From NCBI RefSeq assembly GCF_900602065.1, contig NZ_UWFN01000119.1, positions 1 to 64,000 of the forward strand: a stretch of DNA of 64,000 bases, given 5' to 3'. Positions 43,058 through 51,380 of the stretch are shown here, piece by piece. Below the pieces are notes generated by a model. That model did no database searches. It was not told the DNA's origin and saw only the letters and a program-made list of their open reading frames with translations. Position 1 is the first letter of the stretch. Every line of letters starts with the position of its first letter. This DNA is from Pseudomonas viridiflava. Lineage in GTDB: Bacteria; Pseudomonadota; Gammaproteobacteria; Pseudomonadales; Pseudomonadaceae. The position numbers and the translations under genes are program-made.

Positions 43058-44478
43058 GTCGTTCACAGGCCATCAGCTACACCACCGAGCAGTTCGACAA
43101 CGGCGCATTCCTGTCCCTGCTCGAACGCAGCGTCGCTCTGCACACTGAAAGCCAGATCCCGAATCAGCTGCCAGAGCTTTATCGCTACCTCAACGAATTC
43201 ATTACGCCCCACGTCGAAGCGCTGGGCTTCAGCGTGCAGATCTACGACAACCCGCTGCCCAAGCGCGGCCCGCTGCTGATCGCCACCCGCATTGAAGACC
43301 CGGCATTGCCAACCGTGCTCAGCTACGGCCACGGCGATGTGGTCAACGGCTATGACGCGCAGTGGCGTGAAGGTCTGTCGCCGTGGGAGGTCAAGGTCGA
43401 CGGTGAGCGCTGGTACGGTCGCGGCACCGCGGACAACAAGGGTCAGCACCTGATCAACCTGACGGCTCTGGAGCAGACACTCAAAGCACGCGACGGCAAG
43501 CTGGGCTTCAACGTCAAACTGCTGCTGGAAATGGGCGAAGAAGATGGCTCACCGGGTTTGCGTGCATTCTGCGAAGCGCATCCTGAAGAACTCAAGGCGG
43601 ACGTTTTCATCGCCTCCGACGGCCCTCGTCTGGCGGCTTCGCGGCCGACGATCTTTCTCGGTTCCAGGGGCGTGTTCAACTTCGAACTGAGCGTCAACCT
43701 GCGTGAAGGCGCACACCACTCCGGCAACTGGGGCGGCCTGCTGTCCAACCCCGGTATTATTCTGGCTAACGCCATTGCCAGCATGGTCGATCAACAGGGC
43801 CGGGTAAAAATCCCCGCGCTGATGCCCAAGGAAGTGCCCGAAGCCGTGCGCCTGGCGCTGGCGGATATTGAAGTCGGCGGCGGTCCCGGCGACCCGGAAA
43901 TCGACCCGAACTGGGGTAATCCCGAGTTGACGCTTAGCGAAAAAGTCTTCGGCTGGAACACCCTGGACGTCATCGCCTTCAAGACCGGCAACCCCGACGC
44001 GCCGGTGCATGCAATCCCCGGCAAGGCCAATGCCCACTGCCACATCCGTTTTGTGGTGGACAGCGACTACAACACCTTCATCCCGGCCGTTCGCGCGCAT
44101 CTGGATGCTCACGGTTTCACTCAAGTAGAAGTCAAACAGGGTCGCATCGACATGATGAACGCCACCCGTCTTGACCCGCAAAGCCCGTGGGTCGGCTGGG
44201 CGCTGAACTCCCTGGCTGAAACCACCGGCAAAAAACCGGCCCTGCTGCCTAACCTTGGAGGCTCGCTGCCCAATGACGTGTTCGCTGACGTGCTCGGCTT
44301 GCCAACGCTCTGGGTGCCGCATTCGTACCCCGCCTGCTCGCAACATGCGCCCAATGAACATTTGCTCGCCCCCGTGGTGAAGGAGAGCCTGCAAATCATG
44401 GCCGGGCTGTTCTGGGATCTCGGCAACGACGCTTCGCGATTGACACAAGAGCATCAACAGCGGGAGCAGGCCAAATGA
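43054..44478 (+). CDS. M20-family zinc peptidase/hydrolase
   Basis: 474 residues. Zinc-site motifs: SYGHGDVVNGYD (His, Asp), YGRGTADNKGQHL (bridging Asp) and LEMGEEDGSPGL (catalytic Glu pair); the lid domain lies near residues 210-350. M20 enzymes cleave dipeptides, N-acyl amino acids or carbamoyl compounds. No signal peptide, so it acts in the cytoplasm on what the ABC importer brings in. Coupled by ATGA to both neighbours. Confidence 0.9.
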   Translation: MSRSQAISYTTEQFDNGAFLSLLERSVALHTESQIPNQLPELYRYLNEFITPHVEALGFSVQIYDNPLPKRGPLLIATRIEDPALPTVLSYGHGDVVNGYDAQWREGLSPWEVKVDGERWYGRGTADNKGQHLINLTALEQTLKARDGKLGFNVKLLLEMGEEDGSPGLRAFCEAHPEELKADVFIASDGPRLAASRPTIFLGSRGVFNFELSVNLREGAHHSGNWGGLLSNPGIILANAIASMVDQQGRVKIPALMPKEVPEAVRLALADIEVGGGPGDPEIDPNWGNPELTLSEKVFGWNTLDVIAFKTGNPDAPVHAIPGKANAHCHIRFVVDSDYNTFIPAVRAHLDAHGFTQVEVKQGRIDMMNATRLDPQSPWVGWALNSLAETTGKKPALLPNLGGSLPNDVFADVLGLPTLWVPHSYPACSQHAPNEHLLAPVVKESLQIMAGLFWDLGNDASRLTQEHQQREQAK

Positions 44479-45629
44479 GGGACGCTCGACAGCAGGCGCT
44501 GGACTGGCTCGCGGGCCAGGGCGAGGCGATGGAGTCATTGCTGCAACGCATCGTCGACACTGATTCCAACAGCTACGACAAGGCCGGTGTCGATGCCGTC
44601 GGCGCACTGCTCGCGGCAGAACTGGAAGCCGACGGCATCCTGCTCGAACGCATGCCCGTGGAGGGCTTTGGCGATGTGATGCTTGCTGAAGTCTCCGGCG
44701 CGGCGGGCAAGCCGGTCTTGCTGATGGGCCATCGCGACACAGTCTTTCCCAAAGGCACCACCACAACCCGAGGTTACAGCCGCGACGCCACCCTTGCTTA
44801 CGGGCCCGGTGTGGCTGACATGAAAGGCGGCCTGGTTCTCAACTGCTTTGCGCTAAAGGCGCTGAAGCGCGCCGGGCAACTGCCCTACCCGGTTCAGGTG
44901 TTGTATACCGGCGACGAAGAGATCGGCTCCGGTAGTGCTCGCGGCCATATCGAAACCGCTGCGCGTGCGGCTCGCGCCGTGCTCAACACAGAACCCGGCA
45001 GAGCCAGTGGCAACGTGGTCAGCGCTCGTAAAGGCGGTGCCACGTTGATCATCGAAGTCACTGGCCGCGCCGCACATTCGGGGGTCAACCATGCCGACGG
45101 TGCCAGCGCCATCGAGGCGCTTGCGCGCAAGATCGTCAAGCTGCATGCCTTGACCGACTATCCAGCGGGCATCACCACCAATGTGGGTCTGATGTCTGGC
45201 GGCACGTCGAGCAATACGGTCGCGCCCAGTGCCACGGCGAAGCTGGATGTACGCTTTATCGAGCTCAAACACTGGGATCAAATATTCGAGGCGATTCAGA
45301 AGATCGTCGCCGAAGAAGAATTGCCCGGCACCAGCGCTGTGCTCAAAGAGGCTACGACCTTCCTGCCCATGGAAGCGCAGCACAGCACCCGCTTGCTGGC
45401 GCTGTATCAGCAGCAGGCGCAAACCTTGGGTTTCAGTGTCGAAGGCGAATTCACAGGTGGTTGTGCCGATTCCGGTTTCACCGCCAGCCTCGGTATTCCG
45501 ACCCTGTGCGGCCTCGGCCCGGTGGGCGGTAAGGTCCACACTGATCGCGAATACCTGGAACTGGACACCCTCGTGCCCCGCGCCCAGGCATTGGTGGCGA
45601 CCATTCTGGCCGTGGGTGAAGCCTACTGA
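44475..45629 (+). CDS. M20-family peptidase, glutamate carboxypeptidase-like
   Basis: 384 residues, shorter than and different from the preceding M20 protein. Motifs: LLMGHRDTVFPKGT, YGPGVADMKGGLVL, YTGDEEIGSGSARGHIE, LNTEPGRASG and, at the C-terminus, GGKVHTDREYLEL. The layout resembles CPG2-type carboxypeptidases that remove C-terminal glutamate. No signal peptide. Two different M20 enzymes in one import operon suggest stepwise breakdown of one substrate. Confidence 0.9.
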   Translation: MRDARQQALDWLAGQGEAMESLLQRIVDTDSNSYDKAGVDAVGALLAAELEADGILLERMPVEGFGDVMLAEVSGAAGKPVLLMGHRDTVFPKGTTTTRGYSRDATLAYGPGVADMKGGLVLNCFALKALKRAGQLPYPVQVLYTGDEEIGSGSARGHIETAARAARAVLNTEPGRASGNVVSARKGGATLIIEVTGRAAHSGVNHADGASAIEALARKIVKLHALTDYPAGITTNVGLMSGGTSSNTVAPSATAKLDVRFIELKHWDQIFEAIQKIVAEEELPGTSAVLKEATTFLPMEAQHSTRLLALYQQQAQTLGFSVEGEFTGGCADSGFTASLGIPTLCGLGPVGGKVHTDREYLELDTLVPRAQALVATILAVGEAY

Positions 45630-45739
45630 GGTAATTGGTCTCTTCGAAACGCCGGGGATTGGCTATCCACACCGCCCGCCCCCGACGTTAAGGTTGGCGC
45701 CATCGCCCGATTGGGCATTGCACCTACGAGAGATCCATC

Positions 45740-46177
45740 ATGAACGAACGCATCCAATGGGCCACCGTCGCACCTGAAGCCTACCGCGCCATGGCCGCCC
45801 TTGAGGCCGCCGTCGGCAAAACCGGGCTGGAAAGCTCGCTGCTGGAACTGGTCCGCTTGCGCGCCTCGCAAATCAACGGCTGCGCCTTCTGCATCAACAT
45901 GCACGCCAACGACGCCCGCCGCGCCGGGGAAAAAGAATCGCGCCTGCAAACCGTCAGCGTCTGGCGCGAAACCGCGTTCTTCACGCCTCGGGAAAAAGCC
46001 GCACTGGCCTGGGTCGAAGCCATGACGTTGCTGCCCAATCAGCAAGCCTCGCAGGAACAGTACTTGGCCTTGCAAGAGCATTTCAGCGACAGCGAAGTGG
46101 TCAACCTCACGCTTGCGATTGCGACCATCAATGCCTGGAACCGCTTTGGTGTCGGGTTCGCGATGGTGCCAGCGTAG
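45740..46177 (+). CDS. Carboxymuconolactone decarboxylase/AhpD-like protein
   Basis: 145 residues with the AhpD-type redox motif GCAFCINMH (Cys-x2-Cys-x3-His) near residues 48-56. Such proteins are small helical peroxidase-like or decarboxylase-like enzymes. It starts 110 bases after the M20 genes and may be read from the same transcript. Its link to the peptide operon is not clear. Confidence 0.87.
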   Translation: MNERIQWATVAPEAYRAMAALEAAVGKTGLESSLLELVRLRASQINGCAFCINMHANDARRAGEKESRLQTVSVWRETAFFTPREKAALAWVEAMTLLPNQQASQEQYLALQEHFSDSEVVNLTLAIATINAWNRFGVGFAMVPA

Positions 46178-46199
46178 CCTGAGCTGAAATACTGTTCCT

Positions 46200-46232
46200 C
46201 TGTGGGAGCGGTGCTTGGTCTGGCTCCCACAG
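46200..46232. repeat. Compact REP hairpin (GCTTGGTCTGG family)
   Basis: CTGTGGGAGC and GCTCCCACAG enclose GGTGCTTGGTCTG. It looks like a collapsed version of the large palindrome at 48910-49018, which shares GTGCTTGGTCTGG. Confidence 0.75.
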
Positions 46233-46261
46233 GTTTGCCATGACCTCAGGTCCATGATGAA

Positions 46262-46365
46262 CCTGTGGGAGCCGGGTGGCGTTCCACTTCACTCGGGAAA
46301 CAGCATTTCAAACCCTACACAGGCTGCAGATGTACCGCCCTCTTCGCGAATGAATTCGCTCCTAC
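46262..46365. repeat. Composite repeat related to 52832-52925
   Basis: Left part CCTGTGGGAGCCGGGTGGCG..TCCACTTCACTCGGGAA; right part GATGTACCG.CCTCTTCGCGAATGAATTCGCTCC shared almost base for base with 52832-52925. Confidence 0.75.
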
Positions 46366-46423
46366 CGGGATCTGCGCTTGCAGCCCAACATGCATCACCC
46401 CGCGCCTCATTCAACACAATTCC

Positions 46424-46495
46424 TGTAGGAGCTGCCGAAGGCTGCGAATCTCGGTTTATATGACACACCGCTTCGCAGCCTTCGGCAGCTCCTAC
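46424..46495. repeat. REPIN-type inverted repeat (TGTAGGAGCTGCCGAAGG family)
   Basis: Same arms as 31299-31370; one base of the right end differs (CCTACG). Confidence 0.92.
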
Positions 46496-46617
46496 GAGGA
46501 TTGCGCTGTTCATCCATCGATCAAATTTGCAGATGCTTCACATAAGGACTATTGGTTGGAGTACTAACCCGGCTTTGAGGAAACTCACCGGCGCTCTCAC
46601 TACAGGCTCTTACCAAC

Positions 46618-47451
46618 ATGACCAACAACGTTATTAAACTGGCCGCATTCAGCGATGGCGACCAAGGTGGAAACCCGGCAGGCGTGTGGCTTGGGGATTT
46701 TTTGCCGGATGAGGCGACGATGCAGCGGATTGCTGCCGAAGTAGGTTTTTCTGAGACTGCGTTTGCTGCCCCCATCCCCGAGGGGTTTCGGGTGCGCTAT
46801 TTCTCGCCTGAGGCCGAGGTGCCATTCTGCGGTCACGCGACGATTGCCCTTGGTGCCGCGCTGGCCGGTCAACATGGCGACGGTGTTTTTAACCTGACGC
46901 TGAATCAGGCAACGATTACCGTTGAAGGCCACGCCCAGGGCGATTTGATTTCGGCAGCCCTGCAATCTCCGCCTACTCACAGCGGGCCCATTGATGAGGC
47001 CTTGCTTCATGAAGCGCTGGAGTTGTTCGGCTATGCGCAACACGACCTGGACGCACGCATTCCACCGGCATTGATCAATGGCGGCGCGCAGCATCTGGTG
47101 CTGGTGTTGAACAGTCGGGAAAAACTCCGCGCCATGGAATATGACCAGCAGGCCGGGCATGAGCTGATGACCCGTGCCGGCTGGGTCACGGTCCTCCTGG
47201 CATATGTGGAGAACCTGCAGTTGTTCCACACCCGTAACCCGTTCGCGTGGGGCGGTGTGTACGAAGACCCCGCCACTGGCGCGGCAACAGCGGCATTCGC
47301 CGGTTACCTGCGCGATCTTGAATGGCCTCACGGCGGGCACATCGATATTGTGCAGGGCGAGGACATGGGCAGTCGCTCGCGGATTCGCGCCGAGATTACT
47401 GATCAGAAAGGCAGTTCAATCCGGGTTTCCGGCATGGCCCGCAAGCTATAA
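46618..47451 (+). CDS. PhzF-family epimerase/isomerase-like protein
   Basis: 277 residues. PhzF/DAP-epimerase-like fold without the catalytic cysteines: GNPAGVWLGDFLPDEATMQRIAAEVGFSETAFA holds the Glu typical of PhzF, and VRYFSPEAEVPFCGHATIALG and NPFAWGGVYEDPATGAAT the other conserved segments. No phenazine genes are nearby, so the true reaction is unknown. Convergent with the MFS gene, stop codons one base apart. Confidence 0.88.
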   Translation: MTNNVIKLAAFSDGDQGGNPAGVWLGDFLPDEATMQRIAAEVGFSETAFAAPIPEGFRVRYFSPEAEVPFCGHATIALGAALAGQHGDGVFNLTLNQATITVEGHAQGDLISAALQSPPTHSGPIDEALLHEALELFGYAQHDLDARIPPALINGGAQHLVLVLNSREKLRAMEYDQQAGHELMTRAGWVTVLLAYVENLQLFHTRNPFAWGGVYEDPATGAATAAFAGYLRDLEWPHGGHIDIVQGEDMGSRSRIRAEITDQKGSSIRVSGMARKL

Positions 47452-47452
47452 G

Positions 47453-48604
47453 TCAGACCTTGAGTCGGGTCCCGCCGATTGCAACACCGACCAGCATCAC
47501 GGCTACAACCATGAATGCCAGCTCCAGGCTACTGGAGTGGGCGATAAAGCCAATGGCAGCGGGACCGATCAAAATCCCGGCGTAACCCAAGGTGGTCAAC
47601 GCCGGAACGGCGACGTTTTCCGGCATGCTCTTTTGTCGCCCGAGCGCGCTGTAGCAGACCGGGACGATGTTGGAACAGCCCGCCCCCACCAATGCGTAGC
47701 CGAGCAATGCGGCTTGCCATGACGGAATCATGGTTGCCAGCGCCAGCCCTATCGCGGCACAAAGACCACCCAGAATCACTACCTGCCTTGGTCCGACGCG
47801 GCGCACCACCCCATCGCCGAACAACCGGCCCATAGTCATGGTCAAGGCGAAGACTGCATAGCCCAACCCCGCGTAAGAGGTTTCCACGCCACGCAACTCA
47901 CTGAGGAACACTGCGCTCCAGTCCAGCATCGCCCCTTCAGACAGAAAGACCGTGAAGCACAGCAGGCCGAGGAACAGCACCGCGCCCCGCGGAATGGCGA
48001 AGGCCGGGCCGTCGGTTTCGCTGCCGTAATTGAGGAAGTGCGGCGCGGCCCTGAGCAAAGCGATCAGTAAAACCGCTACAACGACAAGCATCGAGACCAA
48101 AGGCGAAGCGCCCACGCTCAATAACCCTGCAACACCCGCAGCCCCGGCGATGCCGCCCAGGCTGAACAGTCCGTGAAAGCCGGACATCATGGTTTTGCCA
48201 CTGGCGCGCTCGACGATGATCGCTTGAATATTCACCGCACAATCCAGCGCGCCCATCGCGGCGCCGAAGACAAACAGCACGGCAACCAGTGATGGCAAAT
48301 GCGAAACCGTGGCTAAAAGCGGCAAGCACAAACAGATGATTGCCGACGAAATCAGCAACACACGGCGACAACCGATACGCGCGGCCAATGCACCGGCAAG
48401 GGGCATGGCCACAATCGAGCCGACACCCAGACACAGCAGCAACAAGCCCAACGTGCCCTCATCCAGCCCAACCCGAGCCTTGGCATACGGCACCAATGGC
48501 GCCCAGGCAGCAATGGCAAAACCGGCAATGAAAAACGCCACGCGAGTGGAAAATTGTTCCAGTCGTCCCGGCACAACCGGCGCCGGGGTGCTGATAGAAG
48601 TCAT
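47453..48604 (-). CDS. MFS transporter
   Basis: 383 residues, about twelve helices. Major-facilitator pattern with EGTLGLLLLCLGVGSIVAMPLAGALAARIGCRRVLL between helices 2 and 3 and the similar MTMGRLFGDGVVRRVGPRQVVILGG in the second half. The closest type is the sugar/unknown-substrate YbjJ-like group. The ATG at 48604 has AAGGAG seven bases upstream; a reading to 48769 adds an unrelated N-terminus. Confidence 0.88.
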   Translation of the reverse strand: MTSISTPAPVVPGRLEQFSTRVAFFIAGFAIAAWAPLVPYAKARVGLDEGTLGLLLLCLGVGSIVAMPLAGALAARIGCRRVLLISSAIICLCLPLLATVSHLPSLVAVLFVFGAAMGALDCAVNIQAIIVERASGKTMMSGFHGLFSLGGIAGAAGVAGLLSVGASPLVSMLVVVAVLLIALLRAAPHFLNYGSETDGPAFAIPRGAVLFLGLLCFTVFLSEGAMLDWSAVFLSELRGVETSYAGLGYAVFALTMTMGRLFGDGVVRRVGPRQVVILGGLCAAIGLALATMIPSWQAALLGYALVGAGCSNIVPVCYSALGRQKSMPENVAVPALTTLGYAGILIGPAAIGFIAHSSSLELAFMVVAVMLVGVAIGGTRLKV

Positions 48605-48778
48605 GCAGGCTCCTTGAAAACGGCGGACCAAAAGGTCCGGTAATGGAGCGCAGACTAACAAAGGTTGGGGGTTAACCAAATGGGTACGGAGGAATGGAAG
48701 TCCCAAGGTAGCGCATTCCCCCTGTGGGAGCTGCCCCGGTGTCCCTGACACCACGCTGTCGCGCAGCAAACACGGGAC

Positions 48779-48869
48779 CTGTAGGAGTGAGCTTGCTCGC
48801 GATTCAATCTGTTGGTCGATGAATATATTGCCTATGCTGGAGCTATCGCGAGCAAGCTCACTCCTACAG
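48779..48869. repeat. REPIN-type inverted repeat
   Basis: CTGTAGGAGTGAGCTTGCTCGCGAT and its complement ATCGCGAGCAAGCTCACTCCTACAG across about 40 bases. Confidence 0.92.
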
Positions 48870-48909
48870 AAAATGCATTACAAATCAGGTAGTTATTTCT
48901 TGTTTGATA

Positions 48910-49018
48910 GGAGCTGGGCTTGGTCTGGACGGCATTCCGACGATAAGACTGGACGCAGTTCACCTGACACTTGAGGTGTTCTTATCGTCGGAATGCCGCC
49001 CAGACCAAGCACCGCTCC
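48910..49018. repeat. Large inverted repeat with 39-bp arms
   Basis: Arm 48910-48948 is complementary to arm 48980-49018 at about 36 of 39 positions, with a 31-base loop. The inner part of the arms (GGCATTCCGACGATAAGA) is not seen in any other REP of the window; the outer part is the GCTTGGTCTGG family. It could form a long hairpin or cruciform. Confidence 0.9.
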
Positions 49019-49162
49019 CACAGGGAAAATGCGTCAGCTTGAGACTTCCATTCGCAAGTTGCCCGCTGGGATCGCGCTCGCTCCAACAGGTTTGCGCAGC
49101 TAAACTACGCACCATTTTGAACCGGGCCGCCCTGCAACCGCCCACAACGTAAAGAGGCTGCT

Positions 49163-50038
49163 GTGTATAAAGGTGTGGTGCTGTCGGTTCTGGCTTCGGT
49201 GCTGTTTGGGGTGATGTATTTCTATACATCGCTGCTCAAACCACTGGGCGGCGAAGAGATCTTTGGCTGGCGGATGCTGCTGACGGTGCCGTGCGTGACG
49301 GTCTTTCTGCTGCTCAGTGGCGATTGGCACCTGGTCAGAATGATCACTGGACGTATCCGCCATCAACCCACACTGCTGATCGGTATCGCCCTGTGCTCGT
49401 TATTGCTGGGCGCGCAATTACTGGTGTTCATGTGGGCACCGCTGCATGGCCGCAGCCTGCAGGTTTCCATGGGTTATTTCCTGCTGCCGCTGACGATGGT
49501 CGTCACCGGGCGCATCGTCTATGGCGAGCGGCTGTCGCGTTTGCAGAAGATCGCGGCCTTCTGCGCCATGGTTGGTGTCGCCAACGAGTTGCTTAACCAC
49601 GGCAGTTTCGCTTGGGAAACCCTGCTGGTCGCGGTCGGTTATCCGCTGTACTTCGTCCTGCGCCGAAAACTGGTCACCGATAACCTAGGCGGTTTGTGGT
49701 TCGACATGGCTTTCATGCTGCCGATCAGCGTCTGGTTCATCGTCAACGGCGACGCATCGGTGGTTGAGCAATTTCCGATGCTGTATGTGCTGATTCCAGT
49801 GCTTGGCCTGATCAGCGCCTCGGCACTGGTCAGCTACATCGTTGCCAGCCGCCTGCTGCCATTCAGCCTGTTTGGCTTGCTCAGCTACGTCGAGCCGGTA
49901 TTGCTGGTGGGCGTCGCGCTGCTGCTGGGCGAAAGCATCAAGCGCGATGAATGGATGACCTACTTGCCCATCTGGCTGGCGGTGCTGGTGCTGATTTTCG
50001 AAGGCTGCAAACACGTGCTGGCGCAGCGCCGGACCTGA
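49163..50038 (+). CDS. rarD: RarD-type EamA transporter
   Basis: 291 residues, about ten helices, starting at GTG (49163) with AAAGAGG upstream. The family opening YKGVVLSVLASVLFGVMYFYTSLLKPLGGEEIFGWRML and the later MGYFLLPLTMVVTGRIVYGERLS and LLSYVEPVLLVGVALLLGE follow RarD, an inner-membrane permease of the drug/metabolite superfamily with unknown natural substrate. Ends directly against the convergent zapE gene. Confidence 0.9.
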   Translation: MYKGVVLSVLASVLFGVMYFYTSLLKPLGGEEIFGWRMLLTVPCVTVFLLLSGDWHLVRMITGRIRHQPTLLIGIALCSLLLGAQLLVFMWAPLHGRSLQVSMGYFLLPLTMVVTGRIVYGERLSRLQKIAAFCAMVGVANELLNHGSFAWETLLVAVGYPLYFVLRRKLVTDNLGGLWFDMAFMLPISVWFIVNGDASVVEQFPMLYVLIPVLGLISASALVSYIVASRLLPFSLFGLLSYVEPVLLVGVALLLGESIKRDEWMTYLPIWLAVLVLIFEGCKHVLAQRRT

Positions 50039-51154
50039 TTACTGAATGAAGCGCTCCAGTTGCATCTCCTGAAGTCGGCTCAGGGTGCGACGGAAGGCGA
50101 ACGACAGATAGCCTTGGGTGTACAGCTCATGCATGGGCACCGCCGCATCGACATATAAAGGCACGCGACGGTCATAACATTCGTCCACCAGCGCAATGAA
50201 GCGTCGAACCCCGTCATCGTGGGGCGACAATTGCGGCAACTCACGATCCCCAGCCACCACCTGTTCGACTGCATCTTCGGTACCACGGGCGATTTTCGCT
50301 TCCCGCTGCGGCGCACTCAGGGCCGGAACTTCGCTGAGCAGTAGCGTCGAGAACCGGTCGCACAGCTCAATGAAATCCATGGCGGCCAACGGTTGTTCGC
50401 ACAAATCAACGTAGCGGCACCACAACACGGAGTCGCTGTGCTTGATGCTGGTGATGCTGCGATGTCCCACAGGCACCGCGCCACTGGACACCGTTTCGTC
50501 GCCCTTGAGCGTCTCGAATACGGCAGCCAGCTCACTGTTCTGCCCCGGCTCGGTAACGAAATATCGCTGATGCAGCAGCCCCGGATGCAAGCGGTGGTCT
50601 TCGCCGCCATCTACCGTGACGACTTGCATGTAACGCTGAATAGCGGCAATGGCGGGCAGAAATCGCTCGCGGTTATGACCATGGCTGTACAACTGCTCGG
50701 GCGGCTGGTTGGAGGTGCAGACCAGCACCACGCCTGCTTCAAACATCGCTTGCAGCAACCCGCCAAGAATCACCGCGTCGCCAATATCCGTGACGAACAA
50801 TTCGTCGAAACACATCACCCGCACATCACGCCCCAGCTCTTGGGCCACGACCTTGAGCGGGTTGGAGGTGCCGATCAGTTCGAACATGCGCTTGTGCACC
50901 CAGCGCATGAAGTGATGAAAATGCTGACGCCGTGCCGGAACGCTGAGGCTTTCGAAAAAACGATCCATCAACCAGGTTTTGCCCCGCCCCACCGGGCCCC
51001 ACAGGTACACGCCCTGCGCCGATGTCGGGTTGTCGTTCAGCGCCTGAAAACACGCCTGCAGCTTTTGAACGGCATGCAACTGCGCGGCGTCCGGCTGAAA
51101 ACCCAACTGCTCGACGGCCCGCTCGTAGGCCTGCAACGGTGAAACGGCATTCAT
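50039..51154 (-). CDS. zapE: ZapE, AFG1-like cell-division ATPase
   Basis: 371 residues. AAA-type ATPase that in E. coli joins the constriction ring late and destabilises FtsZ polymers. Walker A GPVGRGKTWLMDRFF, then HHFMRWVH and the Walker B-like MCFDELFVTDIGDA, with sensor region VCTSNQPPEQLY. The ATG at 51154 is chosen; an upstream in-frame start at 51211 lacks family sequence. The stop codon abuts that of rarD. Confidence 0.93.
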   Translation of the reverse strand: MNAVSPLQAYERAVEQLGFQPDAAQLHAVQKLQACFQALNDNPTSAQGVYLWGPVGRGKTWLMDRFFESLSVPARRQHFHHFMRWVHKRMFELIGTSNPLKVVAQELGRDVRVMCFDELFVTDIGDAVILGGLLQAMFEAGVVLVCTSNQPPEQLYSHGHNRERFLPAIAAIQRYMQVVTVDGGEDHRLHPGLLHQRYFVTEPGQNSELAAVFETLKGDETVSSGAVPVGHRSITSIKHSDSVLWCRYVDLCEQPLAAMDFIELCDRFSTLLLSEVPALSAPQREAKIARGTEDAVEQVVAGDRELPQLSPHDDGVRRFIALVDECYDRRVPLYVDAAVPMHELYTQGYLSFAFRRTLSRLQEMQLERFIQ

Positions 51155-51215
51155 GGGTAGCGCATCGCTCGGTTGAGTGAGGGGGTGCAAAGCATATACG
51201 AACGCTGACACAACC

Positions 51216-51289
51216 TGTAGGAGCTGCCGAAGGCTGCGAAAGCGTCATATCTGACACACCGCCGTTCGCAGCCTTCGGCAGCTCCTACA
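51216..51289. repeat. REPIN-type inverted repeat (TGTAGGAGCTGCCGAAGG family)
   Basis: Same arms as 31299-31370. Lies in the divergent gap between zapE and the SulP gene, so unlike most copies it is upstream of both neighbours. Confidence 0.92.
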
Positions 51290-51380
51290 AGTTTTCTGTC
51301 GCATTCGTTAGCACCCACCAGCCACATTCAGTAACATCCCCTCTTTTTGCTTTCCCGGCATTGCCCCTTTCAGGTACCCC

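Larger units (their letters stand above)
46178..46617. other. Repeat-filled gene-free region
   Basis: 440 bases with no gene. It holds a compact hairpin (46200-46232, TGTGGGAGC / GCTCCCACA), a composite element (46262-46365) sharing its right half with 52832-52925, and a REPIN (46424-46495). The phzF-like gene promoter must lie in the last 120 bases. Confidence 0.6.
48605..49162. other. Repeat-filled gene-free region
   Basis: 558 bases with no gene. It contains a REPIN (48779-48869), a large near-perfect palindrome (48910-49018), a partial REP (48722-48780) and a solitary degenerate REP end (49065-49095, CGCGCTCGCTCCAACAG). Promoters for both the MFS and rarD genes must be in the outer parts. 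Confidence 0.6.

Noticed and set aside
43549..44766. 405-codon minus-strand frame opposite the M20 genes
   Set aside because: Shadow frame spanning two real genes that are joined by an ATGA overlap.
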